Assembly: GCA_004764695.1 (NCBI GenBank)
Contig: SMSO01000007.1
Location: forward strand, 265,501-329,500
DNA from: Schizochytrium sp. TIO01
Lineage: Eukaryota; Sar; Bigyra; Thraustochytrida; Thraustochytriidae
DNA length: 64,000 nucleotides
Direction of reading: 5' to 3'
Positions 31,116 through 42,800 of this stretch are shown piece by piece (position 1 is the stretch's first letter; each line of letters opens with the position of its first letter). The position numbers and the translations under genes were made by a program. The notes under the pieces were generated by a model. It had not been told where the DNA came from, ran no database searches, and saw only the letters and a program-made list of their open reading frames with translations.

Positions 31116-34100
31116 CTTTCCTAGTTTTCACACGACTGTGGATGATTATTGTTTTCCATACCAGTCATTTGTATTATCATCCAGATTCCATCGTTCCACA
31201 TTTTTGTCAAGAGAGGTAGCAGCGTCATATTCCAAAGCCCATAGTCAATTCAAAACATCAACATATCAAAAATGATGATTGGTATGTGCGAATATAACAT
31301 GTCAACGAAGCACGGAATAAGGGAGGAAGAATCCACAAATGAGTCCACGAGAGAGAAAGATTCAACCAAGTAATACGGTCAGCCACGATCGCCACAAGCA
31401 AAATTTTGCGTCCACCAACAACAGCGTCACAGCCATCACCAACGATAACAAGCAAATAACATTAATCACAACACAAATCACGTCAGTCTCTAGATCCATA
31501 TACATGTCCACATCCCTTCCTCGCCTCGATACACCTCAGAAGCCACGCATCACCGTTCGCTAGCCGTCAGCCGTCTCCATATTTCTATGGTCTTGGTGTC
31601 TCATGGGTCCATGGATGCCGGCATGGGCATTCCGCATCTCACCAAGCGACGTGCCGGGGTCCGTGAGCGTAGCGTTTCATCCCTCAGGTGTCCTCCAGAG
31701 CCCACCAGGACCCTCGGAGGCGTCCGGCCAGGCCAGGGCGGCGTCTCGAGCGCCCTCCGCAGCAGCACCTACCCGCGTGCAAGGACTTGTTGTCTCTTTG
31801 TTGGCGCTCCGCCACTCTGCTCCTTCTTGCCCTAGGCGCTTAAACCTCCACTGTATACGCCTCTTTAACCTACTTTCCACTCCCTATAAAGCCCTTTCCC
31901 CCTGCCTATAACTCACTTTGCCTGCTTTACCCTACTGTACCTGGCCTTTGCCACTCGCGGCGCCGCAGCCACCGAAGCAGTTCCCGCCGTTCCCCGAGAC
32001 CGCGAGAGCTAGGGTTAGGGCAGGGGGTCCCGGAAATCCGGGCTTAAAAATGGGTTGTGCAGAAGGGAGGGCTGGTGCAGGAAATGGGTTGCGCAGGAAG
32101 AGAGGCGGAAAAGGGTTGCGCGCGGAAGAAAGAGCGGAGGTGGTAGAGGCCTAGGTTAGAGGTTAGGAGGCAGCCAGTAGGAGTAAGAATTATTGGTAAT
32201 TGATAGATTGATAGCAGGAAGCTATCTAGTTTTAAGTTGCAAGGAGATGGCTGACTTGATCATCATCCGCACTCATCGATCTAGTACATTCATTCGTCCA
32301 TGAAGCATGAAGCATGATTCATGATGGGCTACTATGATAATTCATCATGTCAATTTGTGGGCAGCTTTGGGACGATGGCATAACAAAAAAATTGAGGCAT
32401 AAATTGTTGCAGGAAGTGGTTCATTAGGTGTGCCAGAGTTGGTAGCTGGCATCGCTTCTCCACTTGGGACTGAAGACAGCATAAGAAGAAGCTGGACAGC
32501 GCTTTTCTTTTCATGAGGTTAGCTTTAATTAAGGGAGGCTATGAGTATCTTATCACATCCTAGAGGCCTAAGTTTTAGAAGTGCGTTGTTCTGCTCCAGG
32601 TTTAGTGGCTTGCATTGGTTGCACTCATGTCATGAATATGAAAGTCGTGAGAAAGTTTGTCATGCGCGTGAACAAAACTGTTAGAATGTATTTTTTTAAA
32701 GGATGAATATGTTCCGGAGTAGAGATCAGTGCTACTGTTTTAGGTTCCAGCTCAGCTAGGAACGTTACTTTGAGGAAATGTGAATTTTAGGCCTAAATAT
32801 CTAAGGACATGATATGAGGGTTTAGCTAGAACTTTTAACTTTTCAGGGTTACTGCTTGTATTCATCTCTTTTTTAATAAACAGCAAAATTAGAAGATCCT
32901 GCATTGACTAGCAATATTAAAAACACACCATCGCCCGCTCATCGGGAAAAGTCACAGGAGTAACTAATCACCTCAAAGGCTATACTTGTATAAAAATATT
33001 CAGAAGCCCTAACGACTGAGAGGGCTTACAATACGATATGCCTAGTTCAGGTAGATTTGTTGATTTTGCGCGGAACATGCGTTGATACTGCACATGCTTT
33101 CACCTTAGCAAAACTTTAGTTACTGGGACACTTAGAACAACATTCATTGTTGTCATTAATTACTTGATGGACTTTGTCTGTACGTCCACTCAAATTACTG
33201 CAAAGATGTAAAAGCCTGTTTGTAAAAACATCATCCGGCTTGAAAGCTATGCACAGTGCGATGCAACATTCTTCTTCTTTTTTTAATAAACTTATCTAAG
33301 ACATGCTTGAATCTCAAAGGTCCAAAGATTTTTCAGCTCACGATAACAATGAAGCAACTCTCCTAAACAAACTTGAGAAGAGAATCTCTAGTCTAACTTT
33401 TCTTTCAATGAGAAATTGTATGATCTAGTGTGGCATGATGGCCACTGATCACTTCTGTTAAAGTGTGGAGAGCGTTTCTTGTTGCCTGAAGAGCTAGATT
33501 TTGGCAGACTAACAACCTATAGTTTGATCACTTTACGCCTATAACACAAGATAAACTATGCCTGTCATTGTTTCCTGGAGGCGGTAGAGCTCATGCTAAA
33601 GTTTATGAACTCAAGTAACACTTTAAATCTGTTGTGAATCTATATCAAGAAGTTGCTACGTCAAATTCCAAGCTCAAAGCCAGCATGTTGTTACTGATCC
33701 TTCAAGACAGTATATAGTAGAGATAATTCTTAATTTCGAAGAGAGAAGCTCTGGTTTAAAGACCGGCCGTCATCTTGTACAAAAGTACGCTGGTCCTTCG
33801 TATTTGCTATTGTCTGTCGGCACTACTCCCAAGAAAAGTTCGCAAATCTCCATAGGGCTAAGCACAATTATACCCTCCTTAAGAAGTTGCAGAAGGCCAT
33901 TGGCCAAGCGCACGCATTCACTGCACGTGCGAAGAGTAGTGCTGAGGCCTGCCCACTGGCTAAATCAATCAATGATCATCGATGACGACGGACTGCTATG
34001 AACCTCCTTCCTCTTCAGGTTTAGTACGAGGCAGTTCCTTTTGCCTGCCTATCACCTCAAATCGCTAAAGCATCGCCCCAAGACCTTGGGGTTCTTCAAG

Positions 34101-35164
34101 TTCCTCAAGTTACTGAAGAAGTTCCTCAAGTTCTTGGAGATCTTTGCAAACTTCCAGCATCGACAACAACCATAGTGCGGATAAATCAGCACAAAGTAAG
34201 TAGGTAGTCACTCTCAGAAGCACTGACTACCTTCTACTTCAATCAACAGAAGCTCAACAGCAGAGCCGCGATTCCGAAAGGTGACCGGGACTTATTCATT
34301 CATACCCAGGTATTTCAGGTACTACCCCCGTGCCTGCCTACACACTTAAGTGCATGCGCCGTACCTAGGTGAAGGAATGCAATTCGAAGAACGCAAATGT
34401 GATCTCGATATTTCAAGGTAATAGAATCAACGAACCCACAGACCTCCCGAGAATGAATCCCAACACAAACCTTGAAAGGCCTTGATCCCAGGCAGTCCGA
34501 CGAGCGACCAAAGCTTTTCCTACAGAACTTCCAATGCCAGTGGCGTGCTGGCAGCCCAAGGGCCCAAGGGCCACAACGACGACGACGACGACGTAGAGAT
34601 TACAGGGCGGGATCAGCGAAAGCTCTTTGATTGCTCGACTGAAGTTGTAATTCCTTACTTACAAACAAACAGTTAGAATTGCCGATTCTTGCCATTCACA
34701 TTCTTTGCGCTCATGGCGCCCTCCTATCCTAAACAATAGCAATGGCTAAGAGCTCTGCGCGCTCTTCTTTCTTTGGACTTACCTATGATTCCTTTCACTT
34801 CTCTGTTCCTTAACGTAGCAGTAATAGTAGTTAGGCAGGTGAATAGGCTAGTATTCTTCTCTTTTCTCTTTATCTTTTCTTTTTTTGCAATGCTGAGGGT
34901 CAGCAAGAGTTATGACAAACAGACGCACGCAACAGAACCGATACGTACGGACAATCCACCGAGGGCAGCCCCGGAGTGGATCGAGTGGGCCTCCGTGCCA
35001 CGCTTGAGCCCCCGCGGACACCCTTGAAGGCTCATACTGAGTGTAGAGCAGCTGCTGAAGCTGCAGAAGCTCCGTTCGCAGAGCCTCGTTTCTAGGATTA
35101 CCTCAGTGAAGGTGGGCGTCGAGAGCTTAAAGAACGTGCACAAGCTCAAGCCAATCGGGACATA
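31116..35164. other. Four-kilobase gene-free stretch
   Basis: No gene is supported. Bases 31570-32160 are clearly more GC-rich than the rest and hold several overlapping open frames in both directions with proline- and arginine-rich, unconvincing translations. A single CTAGGGTTAGGG near 32010 resembles two telomere units. From 32.2 to 34.9 kb the sequence is AT-rich with only short frames. Confidence 0.5.
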
Positions 35165-37036
35165 ATGCTCCGCTTTTTAGGGTCCGCGGCTGTAGGAGGT
35201 GCAGGAGTAACTTTTGCATATGTCGGAGCTACTGATGAAGATGCCCGAGAAGCCGTCCGAGCAGCATCGCACAGCACAACTGGAATTGTGCGCTTCGCAA
35301 GAACCTGTACCAACGCCTTCATCACCGCCGTTGACTACTCCATTTCGTTGTATGGTAAGGACCGCGAGGTTAACTATGACGAGTATAAAACAGCACTGAA
35401 TGCTGCGAATTTGAGAGCTGCGAAACGACTCTACAAGGTGTGCAATAGTAATGGAGGTCTGTACACGAAATTTGGACAAGGTGTGTCCACCATGAACCAC
35501 GTGCTGCCAAAGGAGCTCGTAGAGACATTGGCACCACTGCATGATAAGGCGAGATCTATGAGCGAAGAAATGGCCCGCGAAGCCGTAGAGTCTGAACTAG
35601 GTGGCCTCAAGATTGAGGACGTTTTTGAATCCTTCGAGCCTCAGCCGCTGGCTGCAGCCTCGCTGGCACAGGTTCACAAAGCTGTGCTCAAGGGTTCTGG
35701 TGAGGTGGTTGCCGTGAAGGTTCAGTACCCTTATTTGAAAGATCAGACTCGAGGTGATCTTGCCACGCTTCGTATGCTCACAGACTTTGTCGGATACTGG
35801 TTTCCCAACTTTGCGTATTCCTGGCTCACCCCGGAGTTCACTGATGATATGACTTTAGAGCTCGATTTCATCCAGGAAGGTAGAAATGGAGAGAGACTTC
35901 GGGAAATGTTTTCGAACCGTGCGGATGTTTATGTGCCCAAAGTATTCTGGAAACACAGCACCCGTCGCATGCTTATTATGGAATTCATAGAGGGAACTAA
36001 GATTTCCAATGTTGACGATTTTGCTCAGCATGGCATCCATCCATTGGAAGTGGCAACTACTGTTTCGTCCATTTTTGGGGACATGATCCATGTTCACGGC
36101 TTCACACACTGTGACCCCCACCCTGGTAATCTCTTCGTTCGCAGGGCGCCAGAAAGATCGCTATGGTCTAACTTTAGTTTTCTGTCTTCGGCGACCTTGC
36201 TTGTCTCCGGTGTAGCGCTAGCTATCACAGGTGCAGGACCAGCGCTGGCTGCTCCAGTCATTGGCACCGCTGCAGCATCCTATATAGCCCCAACGCTCAC
36301 TCTAGTAGGTGGTCTGTCATCTGTGGTAAGCACATTCGGTCCAAAGAAGAAGACTTTTGGTGGTCAGAATGGTGCACCATACCAGGTTGTTGTTCTGGAC
36401 CACGGTATGTATCGGCGTCTGGATCCTGAGTTTCGCAAAAACTACTGCATGTTATGGAAGGCCTTGCTCCTGCGTGACATGAACCTTGGCCGTACTGCTG
36501 CTGAGCGTCTTGGTGTTGCAAAGGAATCGTTTGACGTTCTTTCACTTATTTTCACGTACCGTAGTTTAGATTCGACATCTCGTACTGGTGAGAAAATCAG
36601 CAAAGAAGAACGTGGTCGCTTGCGTGAAAAGTACAAGGATGTCAATGCTGGCGATATCAATAAGTTCCTCGAAAGCCTTCCACGTGACTTACTTTTTGTC
36701 ATGCGCTCAACAAATATTGTGCGTAGTATCAACCTTGGCCTTGGTGGCACGAGCCGCCTCCGTTTCCGTATCATGGGTGAGTCCGCTGTACGTGGCCTCC
36801 TTGTGCAGGAACCAACAAAGCAGCAGTACCTCAAGCGCATTCAAGAGGACCCTGAGGTTCCAGTACATGGTCCATACCGCATCAACCTCCCTGTGGCCTC
36901 GGAGATCATCAACACGGACCGCATCACTTGGCATCAGAGCTTCGAGATGTGGCGTCTCGGAACCTATTTGCAGCTCATTGATGCAACTTGGTTCTCTGCA
37001 TCCCTTCTTGCACAAATCGTACAAAAGCTCCCATAA
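35165..37036 (+). CDS. ABC1/UbiB-family atypical kinase (ADCK-like)
   Basis: A 623-residue member of the ABC1/ADCK/UbiB family, which supports ubiquinone and lipid metabolism in mitochondria or plastids. The signature KxGQ is KFGQ at residues 102-105. The alanine-rich loop that replaces the glycine-rich loop is at 161-169 (PLAAASLAQ). The catalytic loop HCDPHPGN is at 315-322, and the metal-binding DFG equivalent is DHG at 412-414. The N-terminus has a short hydrophobic, glycine-rich segment that may act in organelle targeting. About 90 residues separate the catalytic loop from DHG, far more than usual, and the insert is hydrophobic and Ala/Gly-rich (about residues 330-385), perhaps forming one or two membrane helices. 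The start is the ATG directly after an in-frame leader. Confidence 0.9.
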   Translation: MLRFLGSAAVGGAGVTFAYVGATDEDAREAVRAASHSTTGIVRFARTCTNAFITAVDYSISLYGKDREVNYDEYKTALNAANLRAAKRLYKVCNSNGGLYTKFGQGVSTMNHVLPKELVETLAPLHDKARSMSEEMAREAVESELGGLKIEDVFESFEPQPLAAASLAQVHKAVLKGSGEVVAVKVQYPYLKDQTRGDLATLRMLTDFVGYWFPNFAYSWLTPEFTDDMTLELDFIQEGRNGERLREMFSNRADVYVPKVFWKHSTRRMLIMEFIEGTKISNVDDFAQHGIHPLEVATTVSSIFGDMIHVHGFTHCDPHPGNLFVRRAPERSLWSNFSFLSSATLLVSGVALAITGAGPALAAPVIGTAAASYIAPTLTLVGGLSSVVSTFGPKKKTFGGQNGAPYQVVVLDHGMYRRLDPEFRKNYCMLWKALLLRDMNLGRTAAERLGVAKESFDVLSLIFTYRSLDSTSRTGEKISKEERGRLREKYKDVNAGDINKFLESLPRDLLFVMRSTNIVRSINLGLGGTSRLRFRIMGESAVRGLLVQEPTKQQYLKRIQEDPEVPVHGPYRINLPVASEIINTDRITWHQSFEMWRLGTYLQLIDATWFSASLLAQIVQKLP

Positions 37037-37765
37037 TTCAACGTGGGATTCATAAATCAGGTCAAGGTTTACAAAGAATCAATTATTTCAGAATGGAGCT
37101 CAAAATTAATCATTACAATTCGATGGACCAATGTAGCTAGCAGGTACGTCCTTTGCTGGGTAGTGTCAGGTCCCCTGCCTTTCTCTTGACGTTGTCAGGG
37201 CGTAGTAAATTTTTACATCATTAAATTGTTATTAGCAGTTAATGAGTCAAATCGCATCTTCCTCTTCTTTTTTCTTGTACAATCTATATTTTAGTCAAAA
37301 TACGTATATGAGCCATATGGATTCATCGTGTTCATAGAAAAGGTAGTCAAGCTGGTTTACGCCCCTAAGAAATATAAGACATACAGTACATATGAGTTTA
37401 AGAACTCTAGGAGCTCAAGGTCCTATCGTAGCTGCAGGTTGTATCCCGAGGATACTTCATCATAAGAGATTTTTGAGGTAAAGGGACTACACTAGATTAA
37501 ACTAGACCATACTATGCAAATTCTTATACGCAACATGAGAACTAATAAATATATTTGATCGCAGCTTACATTAAAAAGCATTATTTAATAACTACCACCA
37601 TAAAGTCCAATACTGCTAATCTCCCCTTTCCCCTTATACCGTTTCGCAGCCTTCTGCTTTTGAGAATGTGCCTGACATAAATACTGGCAGCGCCATACAT
37701 CAAGATGCGAATGCGAATAAGTTGAGAAGTGCTTGGTCATTCGATTCATTCATCTCCTCAGTTAA
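37037..37765. other. Intergenic between convergent genes
   Basis: AT-rich sequence holding the 3' regions of the ABC1 kinase gene and the coiled-coil gene. Nothing else is recognised. Confidence 0.55.
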
Positions 37766-38932
37766 CTAATGGTCTTCTGTGCTGGAAGACTGTTTCGACA
37801 ACTTCTCCGGTTTCCCAGCTCCACAAAGTCTGCACCAGCACTCGCAGGGTAGTAGAATATCCGGAGCTTCCCCATCCAGTTTTTCATCATCAGCGATAAA
37901 GAGCATGCCAAGTTCAGAATGGTTTCTGAGTAACAAATTGTCTCGTTCGTACTTGCGAAGCATATTAACCTTGTCCTTCTTACGCTCATCTTTAGCTTGC
38001 CATAACGAAGACTGCAAACCCACAGCTCGTTTTTGCATCTCACGAAACCTGTCCTCAAGTGAGGTTTTATCCTCAGCCGCAATGTGGAGTCCACGCTGCA
38101 GCTGACCAACTTCTGCGGCTTGGGCCTGCAAATCCCTACGCTGCCGATCAAGCTTATCTTGAGCTGCCTCAAGGTCTCTTTGAAGCTGCAAAGATCTTGA
38201 TTTTTCTGCAACTAGCTCGCGTTGCATGCTGCTGACCCGGGCGGCTTGCTCCTCGAAGGCTCGTCGCAATGCAACCACTGCTGAGGGAGCTTCGGAAGGC
38301 CCTACCGGAGATGTCGTCATCGAAGTCAGTGAAGAAGAAGATGTCGGAAATGGCATCATATCAGAGATGTCTGAAGACGATCGTAGAGATTCAAGAGGGA
38401 GCTCTTTCATAACTTCGGAGAATGGCGGGGATCCACGCATGTAAGACTCTGGAGAAAGAGAAGAAGTTGATGTTGATGAAGGAGAATTAGGTTCAGACGA
38501 GGAAGCCTTTGGCATCTCCAAACGCGCAAAGGATGATCTTAAGAGGTCCGAGGAAGAAGATCGCTGCGAAAGGTCCAAAGGAGAGGATTGCAAGAGCTCC
38601 TGAGGGGGCATCTGCTCCGTTCGGGAAGGAGACTGGGAAGTCAGAGCTCCAGACCGTAATTGATGTGAAGAAGAAGCTACCCGAGAGGACAAAGAAGAAG
38701 AAGAAGAAGAAGAGAGCGGAATGCATTCTGCTTCTGCCGCAGTGGAAACATGAAAAGCGGCTGCAAAATGCTGAGGTCGCTGTTCCTGCGAAGAAGAAGA
38801 CGAAGAAGAAGAAATTGAAGGAAATGTCTGGAAGGTACTAGAACTATCGGGATCGGTGAGATCTTGATCATTTTCGTTTTCGGCGAAGCGGACCTGACGC
38901 ACGCCGCGAAGATTCAGGCGAAAGGGTTGCAT
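37766..38932 (-). CDS. Serine-rich coiled-coil protein with a cysteine-rich C-terminus
   Basis: A 388-residue protein not assigned to a family. The first 210 residues are Ser/Pro-rich with poly-Ser runs and probably disordered. Residues about 215-330 are strongly helical with heptad-like leucines and charged residues, a likely coiled coil. Near the C-terminus LLPCECWCRLCGAG packs four cysteines. This resembles the second half of a RING finger of the IAP type (LLPCGHxxLCxxC), but the first half is missing. Either the domain is degenerate or an unseen exon supplies the rest. A scaffold or ubiquitin-ligase partner role is possible but unproven. Confidence 0.7.
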   Translation of the reverse strand: MQPFRLNLRGVRQVRFAENENDQDLTDPDSSSTFQTFPSISSSSSSSSQEQRPQHFAAAFHVSTAAEAECIPLSSSSSSSLSSRVASSSHQLRSGALTSQSPSRTEQMPPQELLQSSPLDLSQRSSSSDLLRSSFARLEMPKASSSEPNSPSSTSTSSLSPESYMRGSPPFSEVMKELPLESLRSSSDISDMMPFPTSSSSLTSMTTSPVGPSEAPSAVVALRRAFEEQAARVSSMQRELVAEKSRSLQLQRDLEAAQDKLDRQRRDLQAQAAEVGQLQRGLHIAAEDKTSLEDRFREMQKRAVGLQSSLWQAKDERKKDKVNMLRKYERDNLLLRNHSELGMLFIADDEKLDGEAPDILLPCECWCRLCGAGKPEKLSKQSSSTEDH

Positions 38933-39800
38933 GTTCGACTGACTGTGCGAATATAAAACAAGTCCTCAGAGGTAACCAAGTGACAGTGAAAGAGACGGAG
39001 TCGGCAACGTCACACAATTGAAGATTTGAAATCGCCAGCCCTGGAGAGCCTACCTCGATTTGAAACTTTATCCGAAGTTCTTAGTCCAAAAGGTGTCGGC
39101 ACTTTGAAGGCCTTGGGAAAGGTGCTTTCGGTCATTTCAAGGCGTCACTTGGGCGTCGATGAGTTCATTTGAGCGCTTTGCATACCGCCGAAGTTCTGCT
39201 TGGGGGTAGGGTATAATTATTTTAAAGGATTCGAAAATGGTAGTACATATAAATTACTATAATTTCAGAATAGAAAGTCTGAGAAAAGGTTTATAATAAC
39301 CCCATATGTGCGGGGATACGAAGATGCTCTGAATGAGGGCAAGAACGTAAACACAGAATCACAAGTTTGGTTCCCGACGATTCTAGCAAAAATATTGAAC
39401 AAGTTAGTACCATTTTTCAACAGAAGTAATTTGTTGGTGGATAGAAATGTAGCAGTGAATGAATTTGAGTTTACGATTACACTCATAACTACTGCCATAG
39501 TACCTTGATGGAAAGTAAAAACGCGAATAACTGGTGATAGAAAGGTGAGAACTATCATTAGAGACCTGTTCGCCAAGAAATTCTGCAGCCCAGGCGAAAA
39601 TGAAAGCTTATACGTTCAACTGAGAGCCGCTACGATTTCATAGTTGCAACGTTGGAAAGGATGTCTGGGGTATATAAAACTAGTTTCACTGGGAATTTAA
39701 GTTGTACAGAAGGAATTAAGTTGTGAAAGATGCTTCAAATAGTGATTCTGAAGGACATCTGTGTTATTGCGTGTAAAGCAACACTAATATGTTGTGGACA
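38933..39800. other. Intergenic, nothing recognised
   Basis: The 5' region of the coiled-coil gene and the 3' region of the scaffold gene. AT-rich, with no convincing frame. Confidence 0.55.
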
Positions 39801-42800
39801 TTACTTGAGGGTTGACGTTGGGAGCTGCTTTGCAGAAACGCGAAGGGTACGAGCAGACTGTCTACCATTGGGACGCATGGCATCTGGTCTACGTGGACTC
39901 CTAGATTCTGAAGGAGCCTTTGCTGACGAGGAGACTTGCTCAAGGTGCCGTCGTAACACCCCAGGGATAAACCGATCATTGTGAACTCGGTCTGATTCGA
40001 CAACTTGGTCTGGTGAAACCATAGCCAGGCGTGCTTGAAGAGAGGATTGTTGGCGCAAAGACCCAGTAGGATCATTATCATTAAGGGTATTTGGTGGAGA
40101 GTGGACTCCTACCCCTAATACCGATGGGAGGATACTAAACTCCATGTCACAATCCACCTTGAGAGGTACCATGTCCGATTTAAGAGGCTTGGTTCGGGGC
40201 TTACGAGTTGGCATCTGATCTTTATTGATTTCTTCGCTAGATGCGGAGTGATCCTTTTTAGATTTATGTTTAGGTTTACGCAATGCACCGCTAGGTGTAC
40301 TAGATATCTTCATTAGTCTTTGTGATGTCTGCGCCCAGCTGTCACGGCATAGCTTATCAGAGTCCTCTTTAATTATGCTGTTTTGACCATTAGAGACAGT
40401 GTGCTCTCTATTATTTAATGCTGGAACTGTTGTAGGCAACGACTCCGCAGAAGCAGTATTCTGATCTGGTGCGTTTGGGATTTTAGATGTTGCTGATGTG
40501 ACCGAAGTTTTCACTTTAGGAGCGGGAACACGAGGCTCAAACTCTAACAGCATTTGAGACACGGACTGTTGGCGTCCAATCAACGGTTTATCAGAGGCAA
40601 GATCATCATGGTCGCCATCATTTTCATCATCATCGAGGAATCCAGGCTGCACTTCACCTGGTTCGTCAGCTTCAACTGGTTTGGCACCGCGTGGCTCAAA
40701 GTCTAGCAGCATCTGTGATACAGACTGTTGTCTTCCAAGACCGGGAGCAGGTGCAAAGGGGCTATCTTCTTCTTCGTCATCGAAACTACCTGGTACGACA
40801 TCCAGGTCAGCAGAGCCGCTTGTAAAAGCTTGCTTGTTTCCTTGAGGCTGAAAGTCTAGCAGCATCTGTGAAACTGACTCTTGTCTTCCAAATCCTGGAG
40901 TACTTCCAAAGGGATCTTGATCGTCCGGTTCATCATCATCGAACCCGCCCGGTAGCGAAACATGTTGTTGCTTATGTTGTGATGGTTTGTTTCCTGTTGG
41001 ATTGAAGTCAAGAAGCATCTGCGACACAGATTCTTGACGTCCAAAGTCGGGGACTGAACTCGCAAAGGGATCATCATCGACCTCATTATCATAGTCCATA
41101 AATGCTTCCCGAACAATGTGTGTGTTACCTGATGATTTGCTTGACTTTCCAGGGGAAAAGTCAAGAAGCATTTGAGACACTGATTCCTGACGTCCTAGTC
41201 CTGGAGCCGATGGACCATCTCCAAATGGATCATCATTGTCATCTATGGTATCATCGTCATAGAATGTGTTTACATTGTGTGTATACTGCGAGGTCGAATT
41301 GTTTGACTGTCTTTTAGCTTCTTGCTTCTTTGCACCTCCTGGCGAAAAGTCTAATAGCATTTGCGAAACAGATTCTTGACGTCCAAGCCCTGGACTACCA
41401 AGGAAATCGTCGTCGTCAAAGCCAGTTCCTATAGGTGTCTCCTTTTCGGCTTTTGGTTTTGCCGGTTTGAAATCTAAAAGCATCTGCGATACAGACTCTT
41501 GACGTCCAAGGCCAGGGCCTGGTGAAAACGGATCGCCAAAGTCATCGTCATCGTTATCAAATTGAACCGGGTTTGCCTCCCTGTGTTGGTGTTGAGGTTT
41601 GGACGAAGGTTTCTGTGGAGAAAAGTCCAGCAGCATTTGGGAAACTGATTCTTGACGTCCGAGGCCTGGCGTTGAAGCAAACGGATCATCATCGTCATCA
41701 TCATGCAGAAAGCTGCTTTCCTTTGATGTACGATTTGATGAATTTGTCTGGGAAGTTGGCTTTTGAGGTCTGGCAGGAGTGAAGTCCAATAACATCTGCG
41801 ACACAGACTCCTGCCGCCCAAGCCCACGTGCAGAGGCAAAGGGATCATCTTCACCAAAATCATCACCAAAATCATCACCAAAATCATCACTAAAGCCATT
41901 GCTTTCGTGTTGATTTGTTTGTCTGTGTTGCTGTTGCTTTGGCGCAGCTTTAGTAGGTGTAAAGTCAAGTAACATTTGTGATACAGATTCTTGACGTCCA
42001 AGTCCACGTGCAGAAGTAAAAGGGTCATCTTCATCGAAGTCATCCCCCAAATCATCAAAGAATTCGTTCCCATATTGAGAAGTAGGATCTCTGTGTTGTT
42101 TTTGTTGTTGTTTAGACACAGCTTTTGTGGGGGAAAAGTCAAGGAGCATTTGTGAAACAGACTCTTGCCGGCCTAGCCCAGGCGCAGAGTTAAATGGGTC
42201 ATCGTCTTCAGTATCCTCTAATCCTAAGTCGAATTCGAAATTTGGACCTTGTGGTTTAGTTTGACTTCGGCTCGGTTTGGCATTAGGCGAGAAATCCAAG
42301 AGCATTTGTGATACAGACTCTTGACGCCCCAAGCCCGGAGCTCCGCCTAAGAAATCATCGTCACTATCATCCCTACTAATAGTTTTATTTGCATACAAAC
42401 GTGTGTTGCCTCCTTTTTGGGCTGCTCCTGTTGTTGGAGCGAAATCCAAAAGCATCTGAGAAACAGATTCTTGTCGGCCAATTCCTGTTGGTACGTCAAA
42501 CGGGTCGTCATCATCTGCACCATCCTCAATTGCTATTAGATCACTATCTACACCAACACTACATTCAAACGGAGAATTTGTTGCTCCCTGCGGGTCAAAG
42601 TCCAAGAGCATTTGCGACACAGACTCCTGACGACTAAAACCTACAGCAAGTCCCACTGGGGAACCAAAGGGATCCTCTGTGTCATTCGCATCATCATCAT
42701 CCGGTGTATTGATTTCTTCCCCGAATGGGTCGCCTTCTGGATGTTCTATTCCCATTTCCAACAAGGCAGACACAGTCGATGCTCTTGCTAGTTCTGGAGC

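Noticed and set aside
32005-32020. Telomere-like CTAGGGTTAGGG
   Set aside because: Only two units; too short to claim an interstitial telomere.
31570-32160. GC-rich stretch with overlapping frames as possible genes
   Set aside because: Frames overlap in several directions with Pro/Arg-rich translations and no domain; high GC alone explains them.
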